A stretch of DNA of 64,000 bases from Jiangella alkaliphila. Lineage in GTDB: Bacteria > Actinomycetota > Actinomycetes > Jiangellales > Jiangellaceae. Location: the NCBI RefSeq assembly GCF_900105925.1, contig NZ_LT629791.1:7038001-7102000 (forward strand). The letters run 5' to 3'. A program made the position numbers and the translations under genes. Each line of letters begins with the position of its first letter. The first letter of the stretch is position 1. The notes below the pieces were generated by a model that was not told the origin of the DNA, searched no databases, and worked only from the letters and a program-made list of their open reading frames with translations. Shown one piece after another: positions 51,622 to 60,953 of this stretch.

Positions 51622-52059
51622 ATGTCGAACATCTTCACCGAGGCCGAGATCGCCTATCTGGAGAGCCAGCCGCTCGGCCGGCTGGCCACCGTCGGACCGG
51701 GCGGGCGGCCGCACGTCGCGCCGGTCGGCGTCTTCTACGACCCGCAGGCCGACGCCGTCGTCGTCGCCGGGCACGCCGGCTCCGGCTTCGGCGGCAGCCG
51801 GAAGTTCCGCGACGCCCAAGCCCACCCGGAGGTCGCCTACGTCGTCGACGACCTCGCCAGCCTCGACCCGTGGCAGCCGCGCGGCATCGAGATCCGCGGG
51901 ACGGCGGAGACGTTCTCTGACGGCGGCGAGGAGCTCGGCGCCCGGATCACCGGCGTCATGCCGTTCGACGCCGCGTGGCTGCGGATCCGTGCCTGCCGTG
52001 TCCTCGCCTGGGGCATCGACGGCGACTCGTTCGAGCTGTCCGCCCGCGACGTCGCATGA
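51622..52059 (+). CDS. PPOX-class F420-dependent oxidoreductase
   Basis: This 145-aa split-barrel protein starts SNIFTEAEIAYLESQPLGRLATVGPGGRPHVAPVGVFYD, with a flavin/F420-binding surface around GFGGSRKFRDAQAHPEVAYVVDDLAS and a C-terminal RVLAWGI. The subgroup matches F420-dependent PPOX enzymes (TIGR03618/03666-like). The stop overlaps the next F420-type gene (ATGA), which suggests a joint pathway. Confidence 0.88.
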   Translation: MSNIFTEAEIAYLESQPLGRLATVGPGGRPHVAPVGVFYDPQADAVVVAGHAGSGFGGSRKFRDAQAHPEVAYVVDDLASLDPWQPRGIEIRGTAETFSDGGEELGARITGVMPFDAAWLRIRACRVLAWGIDGDSFELSARDVA

Positions 52060-52910
52060 CCGACTACGGACACGACCTGCGCTTCGGCGTCAACGTGCTG
52101 CCGGAGGCGGGCCGTCCGGAGGCCGTCGTCGGCCTGGCCCGGCTGGCCGATCGGGCCGGTGCGGACCTCGTCACGTTCCAGGACCACCCGTACCACCCGG
52201 GGTTCCTCGACACCTGGACGCTGCTGAGCTTCGTCGCCGCGCACACGACGCGGGTGCGGCTGGCCGGCAACGTGCACCCGGTGCCGCTGCGCCCGCCGGC
52301 GGTGCTGGCCCGGGCGGCGGCTGGGTTGGACGTGCTCAGCGGCGGCCGGTTCGAGCTGGGGCTGGGCGCGGGCGGGCACTGGGACGCGATCGAGGCGATG
52401 GGTGGGCCGCGGCGCACGCCCGGCGAGGCGGTCGACGCGCTGGAGGAGGCGATCGCGATCGTCCGCGCGACGTGGGCGGTCGACGAGCCCGGCGGGGTCC
52501 ACGCGGGCGGCCGGCACTACCGGGTCGCCGGGACGGCGCGCGGGCCGCGGCCGGCGCACGCGATGGGCATCTGGCTGGGCGCGTACGGCCCGCGGATGCT
52601 GCGGCTCACCGGGCGGTTGGCCGATGGCTGGCTGCCATCGCTGCCGGCGCTGGAGCCGGGGGCGCTGGCCGCCGGGAACGCCGTCATCGACGAGGCGGCG
52701 GAGGAGGCCGGGCGGGACCCGGCGGCGATCCGCCGGCTGCTCAACCTCGGCGGGGAGCTGCCCGCGGAACGGCTCGCCGAGCTGGCTCTGGACGACGGCG
52801 TGAGCACGTTCATCCTGCTCACCGGCGACCCGCGGGTCGTTCAGCGGTACGTGGACGAGACGGCGCCGCGGGTCCGCGCGCTGGTCGCGGAGGCCCGCGG
52901 CGCCGCCTGA
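52056..52910 (+). CDS. LLM-class (luciferase-like) F420-dependent oxidoreductase
   Basis: This 284-aa TIM-barrel protein has VLARAAAGLDVLSGGRFELGLGAGGHWDAIEAMGG (cofactor loop) and IWLGAYGPRMLRLTGRLADGWLPS, typical of F420-dependent LLM reductases/dehydrogenases. It is coupled to the PPOX-type gene. The substrate is unknown. Confidence 0.9.
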   Translation: MTDYGHDLRFGVNVLPEAGRPEAVVGLARLADRAGADLVTFQDHPYHPGFLDTWTLLSFVAAHTTRVRLAGNVHPVPLRPPAVLARAAAGLDVLSGGRFELGLGAGGHWDAIEAMGGPRRTPGEAVDALEEAIAIVRATWAVDEPGGVHAGGRHYRVAGTARGPRPAHAMGIWLGAYGPRMLRLTGRLADGWLPSLPALEPGALAAGNAVIDEAAEEAGRDPAAIRRLLNLGGELPAERLAELALDDGVSTFILLTGDPRVVQRYVDETAPRVRALVAEARGAA

Positions 52911-52931
52911 CAGTGCCGGGCCGCTACGGGG

Positions 52932-53426
52932 TCAGAGGCGGCGGCACTGGTCCTCCTTGTTGCCCTGGACGATGTTGCCGCTGCCGGTCGGCGCCGGGAC
53001 GTTCGACTTGCACTGCAGGTTGCCGTTGATGCGGTTGGACGAGATCGTCTGCTTGCCGCGGTTGGTGAACGACTGGACGTCGCCGGTGACCCGGTTCGAC
53101 GTGATGGTGGCGGTCTTGCCCTGCTTGAGCTGGACGCTACCGCCGACCGTCGACGACTTCAGCGACACGTGCTTGTGGTTCTCGGCCTGGACGTTGCCGA
53201 CCACGCGGACGCTGGTCGCGTAGAGCGTCGCGTTGCGCTCGACCTTGATCGTGCCCTTGACCCGGGTGCCCTTCAGCGTGCAGGTCGCGTTGCTGGGCAC
53301 GCGGAGGTTGTCGACGGTGACGGCGCCGATGGTGCCACGGCAGGTGCGTTCCTCGGCCTGGGCGGGAACCGCGCCGAGCAGCGCGGCACACAGTGCTGCC
53401 ACGATCACGAGTGCGATGCGCTTCAT
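52932..53426 (-). CDS. Secreted small beta-helix-like protein
   Basis: This 164-aa precursor has a signal peptide (KRIALVIVAALCAALLGAVPAQA). The mature part is built of short repeating beta-strand units (GTIKVERNATLYATSVRVVGNVQAE, ATITSNRVTGDVQSF, TISSNRINGNLQCK) suggestive of a right-handed beta-helix. Cys29 and Cys48 may pair, as may two near the C-terminus. No function is known. It is preceded by a TGAGA-N4-TCTCA palindrome. Confidence 0.8.
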   Translation of the reverse strand: MKRIALVIVAALCAALLGAVPAQAEERTCRGTIGAVTVDNLRVPSNATCTLKGTRVKGTIKVERNATLYATSVRVVGNVQAENHKHVSLKSSTVGGSVQLKQGKTATITSNRVTGDVQSFTNRGKQTISSNRINGNLQCKSNVPAPTGSGNIVQGNKEDQCRRL

Positions 53427-53518
53427 GGGTGTTGTCCCTTCGCAGCGGCCGGCTGGTGCTGCCGGCTCTCTGCAGATGAGAGTTCCGGACCCGCCTGGGC
53501 CCCTCGGTGAGCCAGCGG

Positions 53519-53532
53519 TGAGACACCTCTCA
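53519..53532. promoter_or_regulatory. TGAGA-N4-TCTCA palindrome, site D
   Basis: TGAGACACCTCTCA lies 92 bp upstream of the secreted beta-helix protein gene, and a further half-site ATGAGAG lies at 53475-53481. It is in the 248-bp divergent gap to the S8 protease gene and could serve either side. No other feature is seen in this gap. Confidence 0.6.
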
Positions 53533-53674
53533 TCGTCATCACCAGGACATCACTAGGACAGATGTCGGCCCGGCCGACCGGGGTTTCAGACACATGCCCG
53601 GTGACCATTCATCCCGGCTTGCCTAAGTTCGGGCGTCATCCCCTGTCCTCCCCGCGGCGACAAAGGAGACCCCC

Positions 53675-55795
53675 ATGGCACGACGCCTCAGCGCGGGCGT
53701 GGCGCTCGGCACCCTCGCGGTGACCGGCTACGCCCTCGTGGCCCCACCCGCCCAGGCCGGCCCGGCCGACCGGCCCGAGATCGAGGTCGACGTCTCGGCC
53801 GGGCTGTCCGGTCACGTCAACCTCGCCGGCCCCGGCCTGATCCCGGTGACGGTGCACGGCTCCCCGGCCGTGGACGTCACCGACCTCGACCTCGCCACCC
53901 TCACCGTCGGCGACGTCGCGCCGGCCCGGTCCGAGGCGGGCGCCGTCATCAGCCACGTCAACGACGTCGACGGCGACGGCGACGGCGCCGACGACCTCGT
54001 CGTGCACGTCGACAAGCAGCGACTGACCGCGAGCGGCGAGCTGACGCCGTCGACCAGCTCCCTGCGGGTGACCGCCAGCAGCGACGACGGCACGGGCGTG
54101 GGCGGCGCCGCGGCGGTCGCACCCGAGGTCAGCCTGGAGCTCAAGTTCGCCGAGGACCACCGCGTCCGCGGCGGCAGCGAGGCGACCCTGCGCAGCACGA
54201 CGGGCGCGAGCCTGGACGACGTCCGCGACGTCCTCGACCGGCATGATGTGAGCGCTCTCATTCCGTTCGTCGAGCCGGCGCAGGCGGCCGCCCTGGCCAC
54301 CGCCACCAGCCAGGCGCAGGCCAGGTCGGCCGAGCCGCTGCCCGACCTCGCCTCCTGGTACACGGCGCTGCTGCCCGCAGGCACCAACGTCGACGCCGTC
54401 CTGGCCGAGCTGTCCGCGCTGCCGGAGGTCGAGTACGCCTACCCGTCGCCGGAGCCGGCCCCGCCGCCGGCCGAGCCGACCCCGGACCTCACCCCGCTGC
54501 AGGGCTACCTGCGCCCGTCCGACACCCACAACGGCACCGACGCCGAGCTGGTCCGCGGCGACGCGCGGGTCCGCGGCGCCGGCCTCCGGGTGATCGACCT
54601 CGAGTACAACTGGAACCCGTTCCACGAGGACCTGCAGCTGGACTGGTCCAGCGACATCGGCCGGGGCCGGTTCGTGCGCATCGACACGTTCGGCGACGAC
54701 CACGGCACCGCGGTCTTCGGCGAGATCGCGGCCCGCGACAACGGCTACGGCGTGACCGGCGGCGTGCCGGACGTCGACATGTACGGCATCTCGCCGGTCG
54801 AGAACCTCGGCAACGGCCGGACGTCGTGGCGGCCCGGCCCGGCTCTGGCGTTCGTCGCGACCCTGCGCGACGAAGCCGGCCAGCCGTTCGTCCGGCCCGG
54901 CGACGCGCTGGTGCTGGAGCAGCAGACCGGCAGCCCGCTCGGCGGCAGCCGGTACGCGCCGCTGGAGTGGATCCCGGCGGTCTTCGAGGCCAACCGGGTG
55001 CTGACGGCGATGGGCGCGAACGTCGTGCTCACCGGCGGCAACGGCAACACGGACACCGACGACCCGATGTACACGCTGAACGGGGTCACGTGGTTCGACC
55101 CGGCCGTCCAGCACTCCGGCTCGATCTTCGTCGGCGCCGGCGGCAGCGGGCTGCGCCCGGCCAACCCGGCGCGGTCGCGGCTGAGCTTCTCGAACTACGG
55201 GCAGCGGTTCGACCTGCAGGGCTGGGGCCAGGACATCTACACCACCGGCTACTGCAACGTGCTCTGCGCCGAGCTGGGCGACGACCACAACCGGGCCTAC
55301 TCGCGCTCGTTCAGCGGCACGTCCGGCGCCGGCCCGATCGTCACCAACGCCGTCGTCGCCGTCCAGTCCTACGTCATGTCCGTCGGCCTCGGCCCGTGGA
55401 CGACCGCGCAGATCAACGACCTGCTGCGGGCCACCGGGACAGCGCAGACCACGAACCCGCAGGAGAACATCGGCCCGCGCCCGGACCTGCGGGCGGCGCT
55501 GCGCTCCATCGAGGTCGACGCGCCGGCGACGGAGCTGGAGCTGAACCAGCGGCCGGCCCGCGATGACGGGAACTACACCAACCCGACGGTGACGCTGACG
55601 GCGGGCGACGGCTGGGGCTCCGGCGTGAACCGGGTCATGTACCGGCTGGACGGCGGTCCGTGGCGCACCTACGCCGAGCCGTTCCGGGTCGTCGGTCTCG
55701 GCACGCACACCATCGAGTACCGGTCGAACGACGCCAACGACAACACCGAGGAGACGCGCAGCGTCACGTTCGAGAACCGCGGCCGCGGCGAATGA
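53675..55795 (+). CDS. Secreted subtilisin-like (S8) serine peptidase
   Basis: This 706-aa precursor has a signal peptide (VALGTLAVTGYALVAPPAQA) and an N-terminal region with a calcium-type loop (DVDGDGDGADD, ~97-107). An inhibitor-like segment (~175-260) and a peptidase domain follow, with Asp308 (LRVIDLEYNW), His343 (GDDHGTAVFGE), oxyanion Asn456 (GGNGN) and Ser550 (FSGTSGAGP). A C-terminal beta-sandwich (~615-700; VMYRLDGGPWRTYAEPF) resembles bacterial Ig-like repeats. AAAGGAG precedes the ATG. It is an exoprotease. Confidence 0.9.
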   Translation: MARRLSAGVALGTLAVTGYALVAPPAQAGPADRPEIEVDVSAGLSGHVNLAGPGLIPVTVHGSPAVDVTDLDLATLTVGDVAPARSEAGAVISHVNDVDGDGDGADDLVVHVDKQRLTASGELTPSTSSLRVTASSDDGTGVGGAAAVAPEVSLELKFAEDHRVRGGSEATLRSTTGASLDDVRDVLDRHDVSALIPFVEPAQAAALATATSQAQARSAEPLPDLASWYTALLPAGTNVDAVLAELSALPEVEYAYPSPEPAPPPAEPTPDLTPLQGYLRPSDTHNGTDAELVRGDARVRGAGLRVIDLEYNWNPFHEDLQLDWSSDIGRGRFVRIDTFGDDHGTAVFGEIAARDNGYGVTGGVPDVDMYGISPVENLGNGRTSWRPGPALAFVATLRDEAGQPFVRPGDALVLEQQTGSPLGGSRYAPLEWIPAVFEANRVLTAMGANVVLTGGNGNTDTDDPMYTLNGVTWFDPAVQHSGSIFVGAGGSGLRPANPARSRLSFSNYGQRFDLQGWGQDIYTTGYCNVLCAELGDDHNRAYSRSFSGTSGAGPIVTNAVVAVQSYVMSVGLGPWTTAQINDLLRATGTAQTTNPQENIGPRPDLRAALRSIEVDAPATELELNQRPARDDGNYTNPTVTLTAGDGWGSGVNRVMYRLDGGPWRTYAEPFRVVGLGTHTIEYRSNDANDNTEETRSVTFENRGRGE

Positions 55796-55935
55796 GTCCG
55801 GCCCTATCGACAGATGTCCGACTAGTGCGATAGATCTCCATGCACCTGTCCGGTGACCGTCGGTCGTTCCACGGCCTACGGTCGCCGGACCGGACCGCGT
55901 GCCCGCGGCCCGGCGTCGACTCTTGGGAGGTCTCG

Positions 55936-58383
55936 GTGACGGCGAGTACAGAACGGCGATCCGTGCGGCGGGGACGGGCCTGGCGGGCGCGAGCGGTCGT
56001 CGGCGTGGCGGCGCTGGGCCTCTCGGCATCGGCGGGCATCGTGTCGGCTGGCGCCGAGAGCGTCGCGCCCGACGACGCCGCCACCGGCCCGGTCGTCCCG
56101 GTCGACGAGCAGGTCTGGGAAGAGCAGGCCGAGATGACCTGGGACGACTACCAGCAGATCCGGCCCGATGCGTGGAACCAGGACACCACCAGCACCGGCT
56201 CGGAGAGCCAGTACCGCACCGCGGTCATCCTGCTCGACTTCGCCGACCAGAAGTTCCTCATCGAGCAGGAGCCCGAGTCGCACGTGTTCGGCAACCCGCT
56301 GCCGCCGTGGGCGCCGGTGTCGCCCGACGAGGTCAACCAGTGGTACTACGACTACTACGCCGTCCCGAACGAGTACAACCAGGGCCAGACGCTGCACGGG
56401 TACTGGATGGAGACCAGTCACGGCCGCATCGGCGTCACCGTCGAGGTGTTCGGCCCCTACACGCTGCCCGAGAACATGCACGAGTACGGCATGGACGAGT
56501 TCGGGCTGGCGATCGGCGACGAGCCCGACTCGGCCTGCCCGGCCGGCGACCGGTGCGAGGGCATCGTCGACCCGGCGCGGCGCAACTACAGCGACCGGAA
56601 CATTCGCCACGTCGGCAACGAGCTCTGGCGCAACGCCATCGGCTGCCCGGAGGGCACCCTGCAGGGCAACGCGTCGCTGTGCGGCTTCGACAACGGGTTC
56701 TACGTCACCGCCGGCCACGACGAGACGTCGACCTGGCAGGAGTTCGGCGAGATGATGTTCCGGACTGCCGAGGACGTCCCGGCCGAGTTCGGCCCGCCCG
56801 GCGCGACCGAGGGCCCCGTCCTCAACTCCGCCGGCAACCCGATCCCGAACGCCGTCGGCACCCGGTACGTCGACTGGACCTCGTGGCAGTCGGCGGCCAA
56901 CCACTGGCCGAACGCCAGCCAGGGCACGTCCACCCAGGCGGAGAACTCCGGCCTCAGCGTGTTCGCGCACGAGTTCAGCCACCTGCGCGGGCTGCCGGAC
57001 AACTACAACAACCCGTTCGACCCGTCCAGCGGCCGGGCCGGCACCGCCTACTGGGAGATGATGAGCCGCGGCTCGTTCAACGGCCCCGGCGGCACGCACA
57101 ACCGCTGGCAGGTCCCCAACGCCGGCGGCTCGTCGCTCGGCCCGCACCACACGCTGTACTTCAAGACCACCGGCAGCGGCCGGCTCGGCGTCGTCCGGCC
57201 CGGTGAGTTCATCGACATCACCCAGGCGTCGCTGGCCGAGCAGGGCCCCGCCGTCACGCCGATCAAGGCGCGCGAGTACGTGCCCGACGGCGACATGGTC
57301 GGCCTGAGCGTGTCGCTCACCAACACCTTCACCCACGGCGCCTGCCAGGCACGGGTCGAGGACCAGTTCTTCTGCACGCCGCTGGTCGTCCACGACCCGA
57401 GGTTCCCGGAGCGCACCTGGGACCGGTTCAACCTCGAGGTCGTCGAGCGGGTCGGCAACGACTCGTTCGTCGCCGGGCACGGCGTGCTGATCGGCCAGTC
57501 GCGTCAGGCGAGCTCGCCGCGGGCGTGGCTGGTCGACGCGAACCCCGAGGACATCGGCCGGATCGACTTCTACCGGCCGGGCAACGGCAGCGAGCCCGGT
57601 GGTGAGCCGGTTCCGGTCGTCAAGGGCGACCCGCGCCAGCTCGACGACGCGACGTTCCACGCCGGCACCGGGTCGGGCAGCGAGTACGAGTACGTCGACG
57701 CGCCGAACAAGCTGCACTTCTACGTCCTGGACACCTACCGCGACCAGGCGGGCGAGCTGTTCTACGACGTCGCCGTGCGGCACACCGATGCGGCCGGGCC
57801 GTACGAGCGCGGCGCCGCCCTCGGCGAGGCCGCCACGTTCGCCGTCGGCGACTCCACCGCCCTGGTGAACCTGCCGCTGACCAACACCGGCGACGCCGGC
57901 GACGGCATCTACGGCTCGGACGTGTACCGGATCTCCTCGGCCGTCGAGGGCGAGGGCTGGGACGTGACCCTGCCGTACGAGATCAAGGCGGCGCAGGCCG
58001 GCGACACCGTGCCGGTCTGGGCGTACGCCACCGCCGGCGAGGACGCCTCCGAGACGGCGACGCTGACCGTCACCGCCACCAGCGAGACCGACCCGGACGC
58101 CACCGTCACCGTCGAGGTCGAGCTGAAGTCGGCCTCGGTGGACGTCGCCTATGACAACGCCCAGGACCTGCTGGCCGGCTACCGCGCCGACGGTTTCGTC
58201 ACCCAGGGCGAGCACCAGCGGCTGCGGGCGCAGCTCGACATCGCCGAGCGGTCCACCGGCCGCGCGGCGGAGCGGGCGCTCGAGCGGTTCACCGGCCACG
58301 CCGAGGACCTCGCCGGCACGGGTGCCCGCACCCTGGTCAGCGCGGCGCTCGTGTCGCTGGCGGAGGAGCTGCCGACGGACTGA
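55936..58383 (+). CDS. Secreted immune inhibitor A-like (M6) metalloprotease
   Basis: This 815-aa precursor has a signal peptide (AVVGVAALGLSASAGIVSA) and an M6 peptidase domain with the zinc motif FAHEFSHLRGLPD (His345, Glu346, His349). Conserved WQEFGEMMFRTAEDVP and YWEMMSRGSFNGPGG lie on either side. A C-terminal beta-domain with the pattern TLTVTATSETDPDATVTV, also seen in the two paralogues downstream, is followed by a ~80-residue helical extension. GTG 55936 follows GGGAGG. The family degrades host or competitor proteins. Confidence 0.9.
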   Translation: MTASTERRSVRRGRAWRARAVVGVAALGLSASAGIVSAGAESVAPDDAATGPVVPVDEQVWEEQAEMTWDDYQQIRPDAWNQDTTSTGSESQYRTAVILLDFADQKFLIEQEPESHVFGNPLPPWAPVSPDEVNQWYYDYYAVPNEYNQGQTLHGYWMETSHGRIGVTVEVFGPYTLPENMHEYGMDEFGLAIGDEPDSACPAGDRCEGIVDPARRNYSDRNIRHVGNELWRNAIGCPEGTLQGNASLCGFDNGFYVTAGHDETSTWQEFGEMMFRTAEDVPAEFGPPGATEGPVLNSAGNPIPNAVGTRYVDWTSWQSAANHWPNASQGTSTQAENSGLSVFAHEFSHLRGLPDNYNNPFDPSSGRAGTAYWEMMSRGSFNGPGGTHNRWQVPNAGGSSLGPHHTLYFKTTGSGRLGVVRPGEFIDITQASLAEQGPAVTPIKAREYVPDGDMVGLSVSLTNTFTHGACQARVEDQFFCTPLVVHDPRFPERTWDRFNLEVVERVGNDSFVAGHGVLIGQSRQASSPRAWLVDANPEDIGRIDFYRPGNGSEPGGEPVPVVKGDPRQLDDATFHAGTGSGSEYEYVDAPNKLHFYVLDTYRDQAGELFYDVAVRHTDAAGPYERGAALGEAATFAVGDSTALVNLPLTNTGDAGDGIYGSDVYRISSAVEGEGWDVTLPYEIKAAQAGDTVPVWAYATAGEDASETATLTVTATSETDPDATVTVEVELKSASVDVAYDNAQDLLAGYRADGFVTQGEHQRLRAQLDIAERSTGRAAERALERFTGHAEDLAGTGARTLVSAALVSLAEELPTD

Positions 58384-58394
58384 CCGTCCCGCAC

Positions 58395-58439
58395 CATCCG
58401 GGTCGTGCTGGTCAGCGAGTGCCCAGCACGACCCGGATG
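58395..58439. terminator. Bidirectional terminator, 17-bp perfect stem
   Basis: CATCCGGGTCGTGCTGG (58395-58411) pairs exactly with 58423-58439 around an 11-base loop. It begins just after the M6 protease stop and reaches into the last codons of the convergent membrane gene. Confidence 0.8.
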
Positions 58440-59038
58440 CGATGCTGCTGGACGTTCGCCGCCAGCACGCCGGCCAGCACCAGCACGGACGCGACGAACA
58501 CCGCGAGCGAGGGCGGGTCCGGCCACGCCACGGCGAACAGCAGCGACGCGGCCGACGCGGCCAGCATGAGCAGCGCGACCTGCCGCAGCGAGATCACGTA
58601 GGCCCGCACCGCCTTCGCTCCGTACAGCCGCACCGCGTGCCGGACGATCACCCGGCGGCCGTGCTCGGCCTCCAGTGCCGACAGCACCCCGAAGATCGCG
58701 AACAGCACGAACCACTGCGGCGCCAGCCACTCCCCGCCCATGCCGATGACGACGAACAGCCCGGCCAGCGCGAGGAACACCAACACCAGGCTGGACGTCG
58801 CGGCGAGGTCGACCCGGCGCAGGTAGTACCGCGAGCCGTGCAGCACGGCCAGGTACTCCAGGATCGTCGCGGCGATGCCGGCCACCCACAGCAGGACGTT
58901 CGCCCAGTAGAGCCAGGTCCAGTACGGGCCGGCGATGAGCACCGGCAGGACGGTCGCCGCCGCGGCCAGCGAGATGCCCGCGATGACCGTCAGCAACACC
59001 TGATAGTCGTGGCTCCCGCTGTCCGGCGCGTCGCGCAT
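58412..59038 (-). CDS. Multi-TM membrane protein of unknown function
   Basis: This 208-aa protein has about six hydrophobic segments (LLTVIAGISLAAAATVLPVLIAG, WLYWANVLLWVAGIAATIL, LVLVFLALAGLFVVIGM, ALLMLAASAASLLFAVAW, LAVFVASVLVLAGVLAA). A conserved-looking basic loop (HGRRVIVRHAVRLYGAKAVRAY) lies between TM4 and TM5. No family is recognised. Confidence 0.68.
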   Translation of the reverse strand: MRDAPDSGSHDYQVLLTVIAGISLAAAATVLPVLIAGPYWTWLYWANVLLWVAGIAATILEYLAVLHGSRYYLRRVDLAATSSLVLVFLALAGLFVVIGMGGEWLAPQWFVLFAIFGVLSALEAEHGRRVIVRHAVRLYGAKAVRAYVISLRQVALLMLAASAASLLFAVAWPDPPSLAVFVASVLVLAGVLAANVQQHRIRVVLGTR

Positions 59039-59068
59039 GGCGACACTCTGCCAGTCAGCGCCCTGCTG

Positions 59069-60331
59069 TCACGCCACGAAACTCTGATGATCGTGGGGCG
59101 AGTCGGCGGCGGCCTGGCGCGGGGCGTACTGGCCGGTCATCCGGGCGACCTTGAGCGACAGGTGCAGCGCCAGCCGCTCGGCGCCGCTCTTGAGGTTGGT
59201 GTGCGCCAGTTGCTCCAGCCGCTGCAGCCGGTAGTACAGCGAGGTCCGGTGCAGGTTGAGCCGCTCGGCGGTCAGCTGGGCATTGCCGGCGACGTCCAGG
59301 TACGTCTCGAGCGTCTCCAGCAGCGGCAGCGCGTCAGGGTCGTCGAGCAGGTGGCCGAGGCCGGGGTGGACGGTCGGCACCTCCTCGCCCAGCGACGCCA
59401 GCTTGACGACGATCTGGTGGATGCCCAGCCGGGACCAGTACACGACGTCGCCGAGGCCGGGCAGCAGGCGGGCGGCGTCGGCGGACATCCGGGCCTCGCG
59501 GAACGACGCGTACGCCTCCTCGAGCGCGCCGCGCCGGCTGCCCACGCCGACGACCAGCGCGGCGTCGGAGCCGCCGACGACCAGCGCGGACCGGGTCAGG
59601 TCGACCAGCGTCTCGACCCGCTCGTCGACGTAGATGTCGTGGTCGCCGGCGCAGGAGAGCAGCAGGACGGCGTGGTCGCGGTTGATGAGGTCGAGCGCCT
59701 GGCCGCTGCGGACCACCCGGCGGAAGTCGGCGACGCTCTGGGCGAGGGCGTCCTCGATGTCGACGGCGGACGTGCGGCGCGGCACGCCCTGCAGCACCAC
59801 GGCGACCACGCCGTCGCGGGCCGGCAGGTAGCCGGCGTCGATGAGACTGCGGGCCGCCTGGGCGCTCATCGGCGAGCTGCTGAGCAGCATGTGCATGGTG
59901 TCGGCCAGCCGGGCGGACGAGAACAGGCTGGCCACGCTCTCGCGGTGCAGCCACTCCCCGAGCTCCGCGGCGCCCTGCAGGCACGCGTCGAGGTCGGCGT
60001 CGCTCATGCTGCCGTCGGCGTCGACGAACCACAGGTGGCCGAGCAGCTTGCCGCGATAGAGGACGGGGACGCAGACCCGCGCCAGCATGTGCAGCTCGGG
60101 GTTGGCCGGCAGCCGCAGCGGCCGGCGCAGGTTCGGCAGCGCGAACCGCTTCAGCCAGCCGCGCACCTCGGCCGAGGCGTGCCGGCGCAGGATGGAGTCT
60201 TCCCGCACGTCGTCGATCGGCCGGTCGTGCGAGCTGAACGCGATGAGCCGCATGAACCGGTCTTCGAGCACGGCGGGCCGGCCCACCCGCTGCGCCAGGC
60301 TCTCCAGGATCTGCTGCATCGAGAGTTCCAT
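59069..60331 (-). CDS. PucR-type transcriptional regulator (CdaR-like)
   Basis: This 420-aa protein has an N-terminal sensory region, a GGDEF-like middle (GVGSRRGALEEAYASFREARMSAD) and the C-terminal PucR HTH (LLETLETYLDVAGNAQLTAERLNLHRTSLYYRLQRLEQL). ATG at 60331 follows GGAGGTGACC; an upstream alternative lacks a ribosome site. The palindrome at 60350-60368 covers its promoter. Confidence 0.92.
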   Translation of the reverse strand: MELSMQQILESLAQRVGRPAVLEDRFMRLIAFSSHDRPIDDVREDSILRRHASAEVRGWLKRFALPNLRRPLRLPANPELHMLARVCVPVLYRGKLLGHLWFVDADGSMSDADLDACLQGAAELGEWLHRESVASLFSSARLADTMHMLLSSSPMSAQAARSLIDAGYLPARDGVVAVVLQGVPRRTSAVDIEDALAQSVADFRRVVRSGQALDLINRDHAVLLLSCAGDHDIYVDERVETLVDLTRSALVVGGSDAALVVGVGSRRGALEEAYASFREARMSADAARLLPGLGDVVYWSRLGIHQIVVKLASLGEEVPTVHPGLGHLLDDPDALPLLETLETYLDVAGNAQLTAERLNLHRTSLYYRLQRLEQLAHTNLKSGAERLALHLSLKVARMTGQYAPRQAAADSPHDHQSFVA

Positions 60332-60349
60332 GGTCACCTCCGCCCGCAG

Positions 60350-60368
60350 TAACATATCACATGTTACC
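60350..60368. promoter_or_regulatory. Operator-like palindrome before the PucR gene
   Basis: GTAACAT (60350-60356) and ATGTTAC (60362-60368) form a perfect 7-bp inverted repeat around ATCAC, 19 bp upstream of the PucR ATG and 28 bp from the end of the thioredoxin-like gene. Autoregulation is plausible. Confidence 0.6.
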
Positions 60369-60395
60369 CGCCTGAACTGGTGGAAAACCGGCAGG

Positions 60396-60953
60396 TCATT
60401 CGGCGGGTGCGACGACGAATTCCGTCAGCTGGGCGCCGAGGTCCTCGACGCCGCCGGGCCAGCCGCGGACCAGCTGCCCGCCGCGGGAGACCAGCGCCAC
60501 CAACGGCGGTTCGTCGACGCCGTAGCGCCGGAAGGTCTCGCCGTCGGGGTCCAGGCCGACCGGGTAGGCGATGTCGTGCTCGCGGACGTACTCGGCGGCG
60601 TCGTCCTCGCTGGACGCGCTGCCGACGCCGACGAACAGGACGGCGTCGCGGTACTCCTCGCTCAGCTCGGTGATCTCGGCCTGCTGCTGGGCGCACAACT
60701 CGCAGAACGACTCGAAGAACACCAGCACGACCGGCCGCTGCGCCCACTGCTCGGCGATATCGAGGGTGCTGCCGTCGAGCAGGTCGAGCTCGAACGGCGG
60801 CGCCGGCGGCGCGTCGGCCGGCGCGTCGATGAACGTCACGTCGGCGGGCACCTCGCCGGGCAGGTCGAACGAGACCGCGGCCGGGTCGTCCGACCCCGAA
60901 CACCCGGCCAGCGCCAGCACCGCGACGACCACACCGGTCAGCACGCGCCTCAC
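60396..60953 (-). CDS. TlpA/ResA-like thioredoxin-fold lipoprotein
   Basis: This 185-aa precursor has the lipobox LALAGC (Cys18) and a thioredoxin/AhpC-TSA fold with the redox motif SFCELC (Cys84-Cys87). It has a cis-Pro region (DEPPLVALV) and GGQLVRGWPGG. It would be a membrane-anchored extracytoplasmic thiol-disulfide protein. GTG 60953 overlaps the upstream lipoprotein gene by GTGA. Confidence 0.88.
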   Translation of the reverse strand: MRRVLTGVVVAVLALAGCSGSDDPAAVSFDLPGEVPADVTFIDAPADAPPAPPFELDLLDGSTLDIAEQWAQRPVVLVFFESFCELCAQQQAEITELSEEYRDAVLFVGVGSASSEDDAAEYVREHDIAYPVGLDPDGETFRRYGVDEPPLVALVSRGGQLVRGWPGGVEDLGAQLTEFVVAPAE

